DNA from: Balanoglossus misakiensis
Taxonomy: Eukaryota; Hemichordata
Direction of reading: 5' to 3'
Length of the DNA: 64,000 bases
NCBI GenBank assembly: GCA_040954595.2
Contig: CM082586.2
Coordinates: 5,084,001 to 5,148,000 of the forward strand
Shown in pieces: positions 37,481 through 51,900 of the stretch. Position numbers and translations under genes: made by a program. How positions within the stretch are numbered: position 1 is the stretch's first letter; every line of letters starts with the position of its first letter. A model generated the notes under the pieces. The model made no database searches. It was not told the origin of the DNA and worked only from the letters and a program-made list of their open reading frames with translations.

Positions 37481-40400
37481 GCATCGCATTCGTCAGAAGA
37501 AAATGTGAAAGAAATGATCTTGTATTATATATTAGGTCAAGATATTAAACTAGTATCATTTGAATGAATATATATTTACAATCTATTTCATAAGTATTCT
37601 ATAAACGCTTTGAACTAAAAATAAACGAAATGAAATTGTACTACAAACGTACGTTTGAAATAAACATTCACTTAATTTAAATAGTCTGACGTCACATCTT
37701 TCATATGCACGCAGACATGTACATTGCAGATCCCAGATCACGTCACTATGATCAGCGCAACTCAGTGTATAGTACGAATTTCGTGTGCTCCCCCACACGG
37801 CCACACTCCCAACTTACTTCAATGTCAGACGAAACAATTTCTTATTCGTTTGTGCAAAAAAGTTGTGCACAGACACATTTCAACAAACTTATTTTCAAGC
37901 AGTACACTAGGCCTTTAGTCTGACTTTAGATAGACTTTAATCGATTATGATTACCGGAGACATTTCGAATTCCTGGTTTTTTCGGATCTGGCTTTTCAAC
38001 TAATTGCAGACGCAGCGTGTAAAACGCTTGCGATGAGAAGTTCAATACTTTATACTGTAAATTGGTCAAATTCAAACCACTGGAGGACTGACCACCACCA
38101 ACATCATCGATTAGGCTAGGGGACCGGGGAGGTGCTTGTCCCTCTATACGAACTAAGTTAAAGGGCTTTGCTAAAACTTTTTCGCGGATTAGACCGGGCG
38201 TGGGCGGCGCTTTACTGATTGAGATCAGTGAAATGTACATGAGATCGGTCGACAGTCCGATAAAGGGAAGAAAGCGGAAGTTTGGGGAACTTGAACTATA
38301 ATCGGCAGCAAGATACAAAGCTATTGTAAAGATTGATATAACGCCAGGAACACAGTTTACAGTAGGCCTAGACTACAGTCAGAAAGACATCGCGTTTGCG
38401 TCGACCGACCGACTGCACTGGACGTCTGCATCGCGCGGGCCTGACATATAAGAAAAAGTTCAAACCCGGAAATAGTTGTTGTCGAAAATGATTTAAGGTA
38501 GGTATCGTTGTATCCTGTACGCCAAATATATGTCAACAGGAGCACAGATCGGTAAGTTTACTTTTCATGTGGTCAGCTGTGATGTGAAAGTGAAAATTCG
38601 TCCCACAAGACAACGTGTCCTACAGTCCCGCTTAAAAATCACATCATGTAAAACGTACTTAAAAGTTAAAGAACTCGTGTTATGCAACTTGCAAAAGCAT
38701 TGCATAGATAATCTGACTATAAAACAAACTAGTTGTTCATGTTATACGGACATTTTCACTGATAACAAGACTATCGAGTAACGGAACAGTACTTGAACAT
38801 TATTTGCTTGAGCGCCAGCGCGTACGTCTTCTAGGGTGTTTCCCCGCAATTTGAAACTTCGTCTGCAGAACAGATTAAGGTTGTCACGGGCCATTATGTA
38901 CTAGTATTTGGACAACCACTCGTTGAGTAGTTGAATAAGACACTCTTTACATGATCGACTGCAGTTTGTGGTTTTCGTTGAGTGACGCCCACTTTTCGTT
39001 AAACAACAGTTTAAAGTTTAAGATGATTTAATTTACTGAATTGCTTTCTCTTTGTGGGAATCTGTGAGTTACTGGCTGCGCCTAAAACCACACAGCCCTG
39101 CCACACACAGACAAATTTACATATTTAACGAACTTAGCATCATATAAATCAAAAGTTACTGCACTAACATATCAACGAAATTTTCTAGCATTACGACCGC
39201 CACATAGATTGCACTGAATGTATTATTAACTGACTATTTGCAGTTTCTGAGGATCTTGTATGTAATCAGTGAAATTTTCTCGTAGATCAAATTTTGTGTA
39301 ATTTGTTAAAGAAACGAAAGACACCTTGTTTTTTTTAACTTTTCAAATATTGAATTCTTATGACATTCTTTTTGGAAGTTGTTGGGTTGTCTGAAAATCA
39401 TTTTGTCTGAGTTTTCTTGTGACCATGAAGAAACCTAGCAATACAATGAGTTGTTGTTATGTACAATTAACAAAAGTCAACACAGCTATCTGCAACAACA
39501 AAGAATACAAGCCAAGAAATAAAATGGGGATATTTAAAAATGAAATTCCTGTGTTGGGCAAACTAAGATAAAAAATGTAGCATGTAGTGATTTGTACTTC
39601 TCCATTGTAATTGGAAATATACATCTTGTTATTAATGATTTTAAACTAAAATTAAGAATTTTAGTTAATTAGCATTAATAAAGGTTTGTCTTGGAAGTAT
39701 TTTAGCCAAAGTTGACAACAGCAACTACACCATAATACTACTGAGGGAACCTTGCCTGGAGTTGGTCCTACCGAGAGGTCAAAGGTCAATGTGTGTACTT
39801 AGTAACATACCACAGATTGAGAGTACTGTTGGCTTTATTGATCTGTGGTAGTTGTTCATTTAGCAGGTCACTAGAAATCTGAGGAAGTATCAGTTGTAAA
39901 AGGAAAACATTTCTGTGAACAGAACCACTAAAGTATTTCCAAGTTTGCCTTGCGGGAAATTGGACAAACAAAAATCAATGTTTTGTATTTTGAAATTCGT
40001 GAGACAGTCCCGCGGGGCTGTGTGTACCCTGTATGAGTCAACCCACAAGCAACACTTTGGAACTTCAAGAATTTTTATATTTTCAATGAAAAAATATTCC
40101 CATGACCTAGCGTGACCTTGTGGTCTATATCTATATCCAACAGAAGGCATCAAACACATTATTAAAAATAAAATAACCATCACTGATGAAATATTACACT
40201 GGTCCTGTTATGATTGGTGTACACTTTCTTGTATTTGTTTTTCTTTTCTTAATTTTTTTTCTTCACCGAGAGAAACTTTGTGAGAACTTAGTTTTAGAGA
40301 ATGCAGAAATGTGGTCACAATTACTGGAGTGACAGTGGGCGGTGACCTCATATCATGACTCATTTTTATTAAATACAGACCGCTACTCACAAAGTGGCCG

Positions 40401-42824
40401 ATTTTTAACCGAACTAAAAAGATCTGTGCCAGTTTCTGCTCTACAATAACTGCAGTTTTAAGGGGATTTCCTGGTCCCACACCTATCCGGTTGAAAAATC
40501 AGTTCAGACTACTGATTTGCTGGCTTTTTATCTTGATAGAGAGAAGTCATCGTGATTATATGTTTCATGAAGCTGAGATTGTCCTCTCTAAAGTCACGTT
40601 TTGTGTTGGATAAATCAATGATTCGTTCTGTTTTGCGATATGACTTAATATAACTCTTAACAAAGGTGACTTAACTTCACATTAGTACCATCTCTGGTGT
40701 AATGCCAATCTACATAAAGGGTACTGAAATTTGGGCATCTAACCATGAACTCTGGACCTGAGAGAGTTCACCTGCTTAATTGCTCTGTCCTAGCAAATAC
40801 AGTTTTGTCAGAAGTCAACAACAAAAATGTGATACTGGAATCACGAACCACACATAGTATGTAAGAACTGGACATTCCTATCTTTGAATTGTAGACAATA
40901 AAGTCACTGTTCTTTAAGTCACGCTGTAAAAGTCATAAAAGCAAGTCCACCTTTGAAAGGAAGACAGATCGGGGGAATGTCACAAAAGACACCTTTCCAT
41001 TTTGATACAAATTGTGCCCTGATCACATGGTTCACTGGCTGTGACCTATTCAAAACTTTTTCCCACTTTTTCCCCCTTGTTAAGAACTTTCTGTGTCAGA
41101 CAGAGCTATCTTTTCACAAACATTACATTGCGAAACAGAGAGAAAAGGTTTGGATTGATAAGTTGCCAACCAAATATTTGATCACCACCAAGTTATCAGA
41201 TTCATTGGTATGAAATTGTGAAGTCCTTGTTTCATTCCTTTTGATTTTGTTGGCAGTTATGTCAGGATTTATTGAGGCCGTGTTTGGACAAGTCAAACAA
41301 GTGACTTTTCATTGATTTTGTCAACTCAGTGTTTGGCATTAGGAAGATATTTGGTTAAAAAAACACCCCGCTACATATAACTGTGACCTTTGACCTGTAG
41401 GCCAACAGTCACGGTGCTGAAAACATTGGTGAAATAGTGGATTGTCATTGCTTTACCTATGTATCGAGATGCCTATCAGGAGATTGTCCACTCTACTGCC
41501 AACTTGCTATAAATTATCAGTATAAATTACGCTCGAATTATGACCATTTTGCGCAGTAAAAAGAAATTTATGAGCTGATTTCGTGAATAATGTTACGGTG
41601 CAGTGGTTGTAAAAGCTCTATAAGAGGAAACTGGGTATTAAATAGCGGGAAATTATTATCTCCATATTGCAATGAATCTTAATGACTTTTATATGGTGAA
41701 ATATGTATCAAAACAAGAACCGTCAGCATTGTCGAAAGATTCTCTCAGAGACTTTTGGAACTCATTTGGTCAAAATTCAACACAAAATCTGTGCGTTAAA
41801 TCTCATTTTAGTGATGAGGGTCAGGTATGCGATTAAATTGTTGAGGAAGGAACCAACTCATAAAATTCAAACTGTGAATAAAATTTCCAAATAAAAAATA
41901 TCTCTTCTGCATTGGTAACTCATGAAAAACAGGTGTCACGATTTATACCACACCACAGTGAAGTGACTTGCCCCCCAGTGGTGCTTGAGCACGAAATGCA
42001 GTTAATCCCTTCGCCAAAATCGCACTGAAAATAGATCAGCCAGAACTTCAATCACAGTGTTTTAAATCTATCTAGTCACAGAGATTACTGCCTGTAGTCC
42101 CAGAACATCATACTTTTGTTAAGTAAGCATGTTGTTGTACAGTCAGTTGTATTGAAAGAAGTTGAAACCAAATCTGTACAGGGACTTCACACAAGGTTCA
42201 AAAGTCATGAGTCAGTCATCTGGGTTAACCTAAGCTAGCTGCAGGATGTCAAAAGGTAATAGACATTTGTCTAATTTGGGAAACAGGCACACCCGGTATA
42301 CATATCTATTTATTGACTTCCTCGTATAGGCTTGGCTGCTATTGTAGTGTGTTGCCAAGGTGATGACTTCCTAACGAACCTATTTTTGGTGTATTTACAT
42401 TGATGTTTACTTGTAACAAGATTAGTCAGCCACCAGAAATGTATGCATGGGAGAACAAATCTTTATATAAACACTGTCATAAATTTGTAGTTTGGTCAGA
42501 TGAAAACCTACTTATTGACCACACCCACTTTTAAACTATAGGGGGCGCCATTTCATTCTGTTGAGTTCCTTCAATTTTATTTTGTCATTTTGCACTTAGT
42601 GATGTTAAAAGATAATTGTTTCCCTTTAATAGTGACTGTTTTGAGTAAAAATGAAAACGTCGCCAATCTTTCCATTTTCTGGTAGAAAGATAGATAGACA
42701 GGTAGCATAGGTAGACATACTTACATACATACAGGCAGACAGACGTACATACAGACATATATATTCAATAAGAAACAAATAATACTTTGACATTTTGTAC
42801 TTGTTTTCTTCTTCTAAAATCCAG
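37481..42824. other. intergenic region between divergent genes
   Basis: Contains no exon I can support. A 130-codon minus-strand frame at 37926-38318 has ordinary protein-like composition but no domain or partner exon. A strong GTAAGT after 38551 on the plus strand could end a 5' UTR exon of the PDZ-PH gene, but this is not shown. The rest is AT-rich single-copy-looking sequence. Confidence 0.4.
42684..42762. repeat. mixed ATAG/ACAT/ACAG microsatellite
   Basis: About 80 bp of decaying GATA and CATA units, about 60 bp before the acceptor of the PDZ-PH gene's first recognised exon. Confidence 0.8.
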
Positions 42825-42915
42825 ACTTTCTTCGCTTTTTAAACCTATTCCGTCTGACCTGATGACCAAGAAATAAGGACAACACTTATCTACTTCAAGT
42901 TCAACATCATTAGTT
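42825..42915 (+). other. 5' UTR part of the first recognised PDZ-PH exon
   Basis: A strong acceptor (TTGTTTTCTTCTTCTAAAATCCAG, 42801-42824) precedes 91 noncoding bases and the ATG at 42916, so at least one upstream noncoding exon is expected. Its position is unknown. Confidence 0.55.
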
Positions 42916-45900
42916 ATGGAAAGTCCAGAGATTATAGCCACAGCAATGGAACCGGGCGAACACAAGGAGAAACAAGAGGTGGAAGAGGATGAGGGAGTTA
43001 CCATGGGGACGACATCTGACGAGAATGAAAACCGACTCGACAGTGGATCGTCAGCTGGCAGCGAAAGTAAGAATTTGTTGTTTTTTCAGTTTCTCTATCC
43101 CGAAAGTCTGTCAAGCATGTGCTTCTTATCAGATTCATAGCTAGCACTCATGGTATGAACCTGGTAAATCCTTGAATTTGAAATACAGTGAAACCTGTCA
43201 TTACGGACACCTCTGTAATCAGGACACCTCTCTATTAAGGACAGATATGGTAAGACAAAGTTATGGTTTGAACTATTACGGACAGATTTTCTGGTTCCAG
43301 GGGCATCTGTAATAGACAGTTTCACTGTACTGGAAAGTCCTTGAAATACCTGGAAAATTGAATATGCATCGACGTCTTGAAAAACTGTCAATGGTTCTGA
43401 AGTGTTGACATTTCTGTAGAAAGTGAGATCGTTCAGAAACACCAAAGTCTCAGTATCTGCTGACCGGCTAGGCATGGCTGGTTGTGTGAGTGGATTTATA
43501 CAGTACCCCTTATGACCTGATTACCAAATTCCTTTGTTTTTATTCAGTTGCCTTGCACTGTCAAATTCCTTTGTTTTTATTCAGTTGCCTTGCACTGTCA
43601 CTCGGGAAGCCAAGGACCATAATATTGACATATCTTTCCGAATCCATGCAGACTGCCGATCATGTGAATTAGCATTCGAGAAACATAAGAGAAATTCAAA
43701 CCATTGTTGTGAATACAAAGATAGTAAACAGTCAACATGTTCCTCATTGGTATGGAACCTTTAACCCTTTCACCACAATGGTTTGGTCCAACTCCATTGT
43801 TTTCAGTAGCAATGCTGGACCTGCATACATTGAAACGGGGGTGACACGGTTGAAGGTTTAATGATGAAAACAACTATTACACATGCCAGAGAGAAGGTTG
43901 CCATATAATATTATATCAGAGAGGATGTTGTGACAACCTTTTGGCTTTTCCATGATACAGGCAATAGATTGGCCTGTGTTTTGGTGAAGAAGAACTGGAT
44001 CAGCCTGTTTTGTCTCAAGTTTAATTCCCCGTTGATTTGCTTACATTTCCGCCGACGATCCCGGCACTTGATGACATATATAGTCTCGATGTTGTTCTGT
44101 AGTAGTGACATACACAAGATGGATTGCTCTGGTTACTAGTTGCATTGAATGTTAGTCTCGACACCCTACCAAAATCTAGAAGTGTGAGGTGGAATAAGAA
44201 CATTTGCAATCAACTTCTGAATTCCAAAAAGAGATTGGTAATGGTAGAAGTCCTGTAGTAAAAGTTAGTCTACCATCAATGTAGGAGTGATCTAATTAAT
44301 GTTCTCGATTGTGCGATCTTGCAACAAAGTAGTGCAACAAATTAGTGGAAGGAACCAAGTGCCCCCAATTATAAAAGACCACCAGTGGAACCTTACAATG
44401 TCGCCATTGTGGCCTGGACATTCTCTGTGGTTGTCCATGTTGAGCTGTGTGTTGTCTGGAAGTGATACAGCCTTGGCAGATATGATAGAGCAGTGCCCGC
44501 AGACCCAAACAATGTAAACAGGCCGTGAACTTTGAAAGTGTGTGTTTCCTGTCGTGTGGTCTCATCAGGCAAACAGTGGAATCATTCTGCGCATGGCTCA
44601 CGGCCATGATTGTTAACATCATCAGACAAAAATGTCGTCTGTTTATTTCGCACTCACGCTGCACATGCTGCAGTTTAGTCATAGCTCTCAATAAACTTGA
44701 AAGTCAAGCTCTCTCTTTCTCCCTCTCACGGCAAGGTCAGACTCACTCAATCAACAGCCGATCACGGCACTCATAATTTACGCCCGGTGTTTCCTTTCAC
44801 CATGTTGGTTTCACCAGATGTTCATTTCTTCAGCTGACTGTGACTCAATATACACACACACGTGTACTTACACTTGTCAGGGTCATGATATAGCTATTCA
44901 GCTCATTTCCATCATTCCTTCCAAGAAAAATATTCACAAAGTGAAACACACATGTGATCTGGGGTCTCGGATGTGTTACCGGTACAGTGAAACCAGTGTC
45001 ATGATGGACACCTCTCTAATCAGGACCTGTATATTAAACTTCAGTACATGTAATTTTGAAGGTACTTTGCAAAGTGAAAAGTGACAAAAACTGGAAAATG
45101 AAACAAGTACAGTTTTCGCTGTCAGAACAAGATAGGTCAAAGAACTTACATTCACAAAGCTAATGATATAGAGTTAAATTTTCCCAGTTGTGTGCCCAAT
45201 AGACACTGTTGAAATTCAGGATGTCCATTTCCCAATGTCAGTGGTTGTCATAGCGATTTCCTTCTTCCCCCTGTGTAGAAAGTCAAGTATCCAAGGGAGG
45301 CAACAAGAGTTAAAAAGTCTCATATTTCCATGGAGAAATGGTCTCCCTAAGTTTGTGAATCTTGTCATGCAAGTGCAGCAGATTTAAGGCATGTGACAAT
45401 ATGTTGTTTACAAGTCAGTTGTATGAAATTGATGACGAATAAAAGTTCGACTCCCCCAGAGCTATTTTGATACTCCTGATGCTTGATACGTTCTTTTTCT
45501 TGAGTGTCAAATCACATCATTTCATACAGTCACAATGCGGAGTCACATGTAGATTGATCATCAGCTTTCATATTTAGAAAAAAGTCAGTATCATAGTGTC
45601 TAGCTAGCAGCAATTTCTCATCAAAGAAAACATGATATACATTCAGAAAACCAGCTATATCTCAACTTTCTTTGGCTTGGTTAGGTTATTTGAAATACGA
45701 GTTACATATTTTGGTTGAAATACTTCAGTTTTGGTATTATGTCATAAGAAATTATGCTGCTTTCTAGACATTTAATCTCGTTCGAAACAAGATCTCACAT
45801 GTACTTTAATCAGTATTCTAAGAATGTCTGAGAAAATGGGAAGATAAGAGACAAAAAATGCAAAGAGTTAATTGAATTGCCAACAGGGCTTCATCACCAC

Positions 45901-48900
45901 CCCCTCTCCCCTGATGTGTATGTGGAATAGCCCAGTTGTTATCTGCAGTAGATGGATCATCACATAAGAGGCAAATAGGGATGGCCAGCTTGAAAAAACA
46001 AAAATCTGCTATTGTTGCTAACGATTATTTATTTGACTGGATAACATACAGAGTTCTCAATTTCAGTCTTGAAATCAGATCGGGTTACTGCTGACATAAC
46101 TGGGTTTATCAAAAATGTCATCATGGATCCTCAGAGTGGAAGGTTTAAAGGGACCGAGTTAAAGGGCTCAGTTTGTTCATAGCTGTGTCCCATCCCAGCC
46201 CTGTCATCCATCTGCCTGCCTATCTAAATATATCACATTCCTGCAGACGGCAGACCAACCACGAGAGCAGAAAGAAAGACACTCCTCGGTCTACCCTCAT
46301 TCTCTGAGCCCTTCGCATGTCAATACCGACCCCGGATTAAAATCATATTAGCACTGAAATTGTACTCGCCCGGCAGCTGTTCGGATAACCTCCGCGATTG
46401 TCTGGAAAATTTGTTTTATCAGAGAGTCGGTTGCACAGTTTTGAGAGGTGAGGTTTTATATTTTTTTTGTCTGTTGGGAAAGTTTGATGCGTTGGGGAGT
46501 TGATGATGATGATGGTGACGCATGTACTCGCACACTGTTCGGTTTCATCTGTGTTATTTTAAAAGCTGGCAGAGAAAAACTGTTGTGGCTGTGTCAAGCC
46601 AGCAGAATCAATTACCGACGCAGTGCTGTAGGTCTGAGCAGCGGAGAAGAATTTCATTTGCACGTACAGAGACTCGCAAAGCAAGTTTTATGAATGATTT
46701 CGGATGGCCACATGAAACTTGTTATCTTGGCCTGTTCAAGGTTACAGCATTCTTAAGTGCGACGTGAAACTCAATCTCGGGAGTTTGATGAGAATTTATG
46801 GGCTCGACCGGGTTTGGTTCACAAGAAGTTTAATTTCATCCATGAATTTCTTCCCTGGTACCATTTCTACCCTGTTATCAACTTCAATGTACAAGCACTT
46901 CACGTTCTGTGTGGTGTATCCCAATTAGGATCTTAACAACAGACCAAGCAACTCACATTGAAACCAGTGAGGCAACTATCACAGATAAAACCCACATAGT
47001 TCAGTTTATTTATACAACCGGGATGGCTAGCCGCTCCCCAGAAAGTGTTTTTACACTAACTGTTTATTCCATAGCCACGTGCATATTTTCATTACTAATG
47101 TCCACTCACCATTTTTTCAACAAGATTGAAGAACACAAAAATATATCAAGATTACACAAATGATAATACAGCATTCTCGAGTGCGGCATGAAACTTAATC
47201 AAAGTTTGATGAGAATTTATGTGCTCAGACGAAAAAGCAAACAGAGCTATAATCTTGACTTTCTTGGTTTGGCTCAAAAATATCAGAAGCATAGGATGAC
47301 AGTGGAGATCTTGACCTTGAAGATAATAGAGTTCAAAAATATTCCAAACTTATGGGGAAGGTAATTAACTGTAGGGGTGTGAACTTAATAACCTGGGTGA
47401 TTATTGACTGTTGTGATGTTCATGTTCTGAGCAAACATATCTAGGCACCCATAGTGCAACCATGGCCTGAAAGCCGATAATCAACCTTGGGTTAGACTAG
47501 AAGCCTACATGGAAGTTGAGTTCTTTTAGTCTCACTATGAGTCTCCAGTCTTTGCATGTATTTTTTGTAGAATTTAGCATTCTTTAAACCTGATGATGAA
47601 ATTCTTCAGCTTTTAATATCGTTTACCAATCATTTTGGTTTTAACTTGGGAAATTTGATATCTACAGGTCATGCAGTGTTATCAATCTCTGGTTTAAATA
47701 AAGAAAGTTATTTGTAAGGCGGAGTGATGAATTAAAAGATAAACTAATTAAAAGTAATTAGCATTTCTAATTGATTCTGAGTCATGATCTTATCAGGCTC
47801 TGTTTCTTTTAATTAGTGTGTAATGATAAGCAAGGGGTTTGTTCACATTAAGAAGTAAAAGTATAGTCTGTCTACTAGGACCTGTCCATGGCTAACAACT
47901 TTCTGAGGGTTAGAGTTGGTCTGAGTGTCCACAATTTACACATTGGAATCAGTGTCAACATTGTGACATGTCCCCAGTTTTAACCCTTTCATCCCCATGG
48001 TTCAGTCCAAACCCATTGTTTCCTATGGTAGAGTTGGACCTCTGTTGAGGGAACTGGGGGGCGGTAGGGTTAAGCTCCAGGACACCTGTATGTCACATTG
48101 CTTCTCCCTTACTCACAAGTGGTGGGTTCGTCATCCTGTTATTGAGCTAACGCCTGTTGGGTGACTGACGGATAGAATAAAATAAAATAAATAAAAAACC
48201 TCTCCATGATAACAGGAACAACAAACTAGTCTGATTCTGACACATTGATTATTTTGAGTCAACTTCCTGAAAGTGAAATTTGTCAAGTGGATTGTCACAA
48301 ACCTAGTAAAACTTCTGCACTGGGCCAAAACAAACTCACTGATGTGAATTTAATTTCTCCTCTAAAGAAGGTTTATCAACCGGTATGATTACAAACACCC
48401 CCACCCACAGGAACCAGCAGGGGAAGAAACAAATTACTAAACCAAGTCAGAGGGAAAGAGAAACCCTTGAAGCTGTTTCAGTGTTTACATTCAATCTTGA
48501 TGAGAGAGGAAACGTCTGTGTAAATCGTGGTTTGTGAATTCAAGAGGTTTTCAAAAATCATGGGATCTGGTTTCAGCCGAGACCCACACCCTAAAATTAA
48601 GCAGTTCTCCCAAATGTCTGCCGGGTTTTCCGGTTGTAAATGAAGTTTCACGAACAGCGGGATGTGCCGGATTGGTTTCGCATTCCATAATTTGGGATAT
48701 ATATTAAAAATACGCAAGATGTTATTTATGTTTGTAAATTTATACTTCGTGGTTGACCTCTGAAGTCAGGTTTTTTAACAGCACACCCTTTCATGATATT
48801 TGAATTTTAAGCGTTTTGCTTCAGAACTTCATGTGGAAAGGTATTTAACCAAGAATTTTGTGTAGTTTGGTGACATTTTTTGCTGCCACCCCAGAAATGT

Positions 48901-51900
48901 TTTCAACTGAAGCAAAATAACAGATTATGAACTACTGTCCTCTAATGGGCAGCCATCTTTTCCAAGGTGTACCAAAAATTTGATGCATTTGTTTAAGAAA
49001 TGCACAGTGTATGGTTATAATAATACTGTTCGCTCTGACCCAGAAATTGCTAACATAGTAACAAGTAAAACCCAGTGACCCGTCCACAGATATCAAGCTG
49101 GCATTTTAGATAAACGCTGACGTAAAGGGAATTTTTTATTCAGACATGTGAGACGTGATGTTAAGTCGCGTCGGCTGTCATAATTTTAGCAAGTTTTCAC
49201 TTAGCGTGTAATTTGATAATACAGTAGTATGGCCAGTGGGACCATAATAAAAATATGAGTCCATCATAAAACGTTCGTAGTTCTTTCTTGTTTCTGGTCG
49301 AGATTCAAAGTCGACCTTCATAAACACTCTTCTGCCATGAGAAGTTAATTATCATATGACCTTATATTGGGGTCGTTGAATTTTAAAAACAGAAGTCCCC
49401 GACTTTTTATTAGCAGATATGAGGAGATCGTATGTTTTATTTAGATTTTATCGGCAGCAATAAAATGACAGTTCAATGGCAGTTTTCTCCCCCGGATTAG
49501 ATTATTCCCAAATACTTCCTTCCTGGATTGTCTCATTCCTGGTATGGATAATTTTTCCGCGTGACACTGGTTTCGCAAGTATTTCTCACAATTCTCTCTT
49601 ATCACCAAAACTGAAAGTTCCGTCGGCCTTTGAGCCCCCAGTTGTTTTTGTTTTCATAATCGCTCTGCCTTGGAAGGATAAAGGCAGCCAGGTCTTTGAA
49701 ATTGAACGACTTCATTCCAAATATTTCACCTGAAATGAAATGAAACTTGCCAACCGTGCCTTAATAACAGACATAATTTTAAATGCGCTATGTAATTGAC
49801 TGGGTTTAATTCACCCAAACAGTCAAAATTGCGATCCCATTGACATCACCACGCGGAGCCAGTGCATGACAGTGTACGATGGTAAAATTACCAGTGCAGT
49901 CTGCGCTACATGACCCCTAGCCTCCCATGATAGGGTCAACCACGCAGAACACATGTTGTAAATTTACTTCGTTTCATATACAGCTGGGACTAAATCTCTG
50001 CGCTCTCTCTAAATAAAATAAAAGGCAGCTCTATGTTTCTCGTACGACAGCAAAACAGCCACACATGCAATGAGTTACTGTGTCAAAGGGGAAACCCCAC
50101 TTGAAATCAAGTCAAGTTTTTAACACATACTTCGGTATACTTCGCTTTCTTTATACACACATACGGACATGCGGAGATTTTGTGATATGTTTGGAATTAG
50201 TGCTTTATGTACAAATGTAGTTCAGGATATTGAAATTTTGGCATGTCTGGATCAGTTATCACAATCCCTAGTTAACTGAAGCACGAATTGGATGTGTACA
50301 TTTGAGTATTTATTTTGAAATTCCTGCAGATTAATTTTGCCAGTGAAATATAAATTTAAAGCTACAACTGATGTTAGCTACTTCGAGACAAAGAATATGT
50401 TGTATCTATCACCTCTGCATCATTGCACTCTGATTAAAATCATAGCAAAGTAGATCAATAACCTCCCCATCCTCAAGGAGCATTATCTTTCCTGAAAAAA
50501 TGTACATGTACATGCCACTTCTTTCACCCTGATCTCCAACCGCTGTGGCTGTCAGTCAGATCAGCAGTCAAAACCAATCAAAATTCAATAGATTTCCTGC
50601 CTGAATTAGTGATGAGAATTGAACTCTTGGCAAGTCTAAACTGGAAGGTTATTTCTGAAGATTACTTGGACACAGCTGTTTGACGGAGTGTGTCCTGTAA
50701 ATTTGAGTCTGCAGTCATTTACAGCTAGACGAGGATTTAGCTGAAGCCGCAGAGCAGATGTCAGCCAGATTGGAGTGTTTGACTGTAGCCACTGTGACTT
50801 ATTGAACCCGTAGCGATTGAACTGACATGAACTCTGCCCATACATCACTATGAGACAATTGTCCTGTTTGATGTTTCGATACAACTGTTTACATCAGAAT
50901 TCCATCTAATGATGAATTTGAAAGATTATTTCCGGCATTCTGTGGAATTTACTTGCAAATTTTCTCTCTCCAAATACATATCTCCGTAGACATATACATG
51001 TACACCGAACAATTTCTTCAGTCTCGTCGGTGTTCAGTTCAGACAGGTTTTCCTGTATATGTTGTGTACGGTATATTTGGTCATGGACATGTGTGCTCTG
51101 TACAGTGGCTTGCAGGGATTTTTATCATGTTACACTTTTGAACATTCCCCAGAGTCAAACAGGAACAAGTGTTTTTGAGAATGGGTAATAATAAACAAAC
51201 AAACCACTCAAAATGAGCTTAGACTCCCTCTCTCAATGTGCAATGATATTCCAACCAATCAGTATGGTAATGGTGGGATTTTCGTAATGACTGTCGTTCA
51301 GAGTTCAGATTTAAAACGCAGTGATTGCTCCACTTAGGAACCATTATCGGGATTAAAGGTTACTTGGACAAGATTGGCTTTCCTCCATTAAACTCACTAA
51401 AGATATCTTGAATTATCATCTCATGTTTCCATGGGTACAGGATGGGGAAGATTCATACTCGATTGATGCAGCATTGTCCAATCCAGCCTGAACTTTTCAA
51501 TGGCCACTGGCACCCTGTCACCCCTGCCCCTCCCACGCTTTGGTCTAGGCCTCTGACATTTTACAAGGGTGAGGGATACTGCATGGGTGTGATAGGATAT
51601 TGAAGGGGGAACGAAAAAGACGTGAATTTTGTATGGAAGTATGAAGTCCTGATCTTCCCTGGAAGCAAGGAATAAGGAATTGGAATGGAAAAGGCTGTGT
51701 TATCACCAATATCATGACTTTACAAGAGCATATAAAAGCTGGTATTCATGGAAATATTGCAGATTTGAGGTTTGTTTGTGAGACTAAGTATGCAAGTTCA
51801 TTGCTTGTGTGTCAGGACATTGAACTTTGCATTTGTCAGGGTGCATCAATTGTATCGTGTGTGTCCAGGCAGGCCAAGTTTATGTCTTGTTGGCCTTTTT

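Noticed and set aside
37926-38318. 130-codon minus-strand frame upstream of Staufen
   Set aside because: Composition is plausible but there is no domain or conserved motif, no partner exon in phase, and a frame of this length is expected by chance somewhere in 64 kb.
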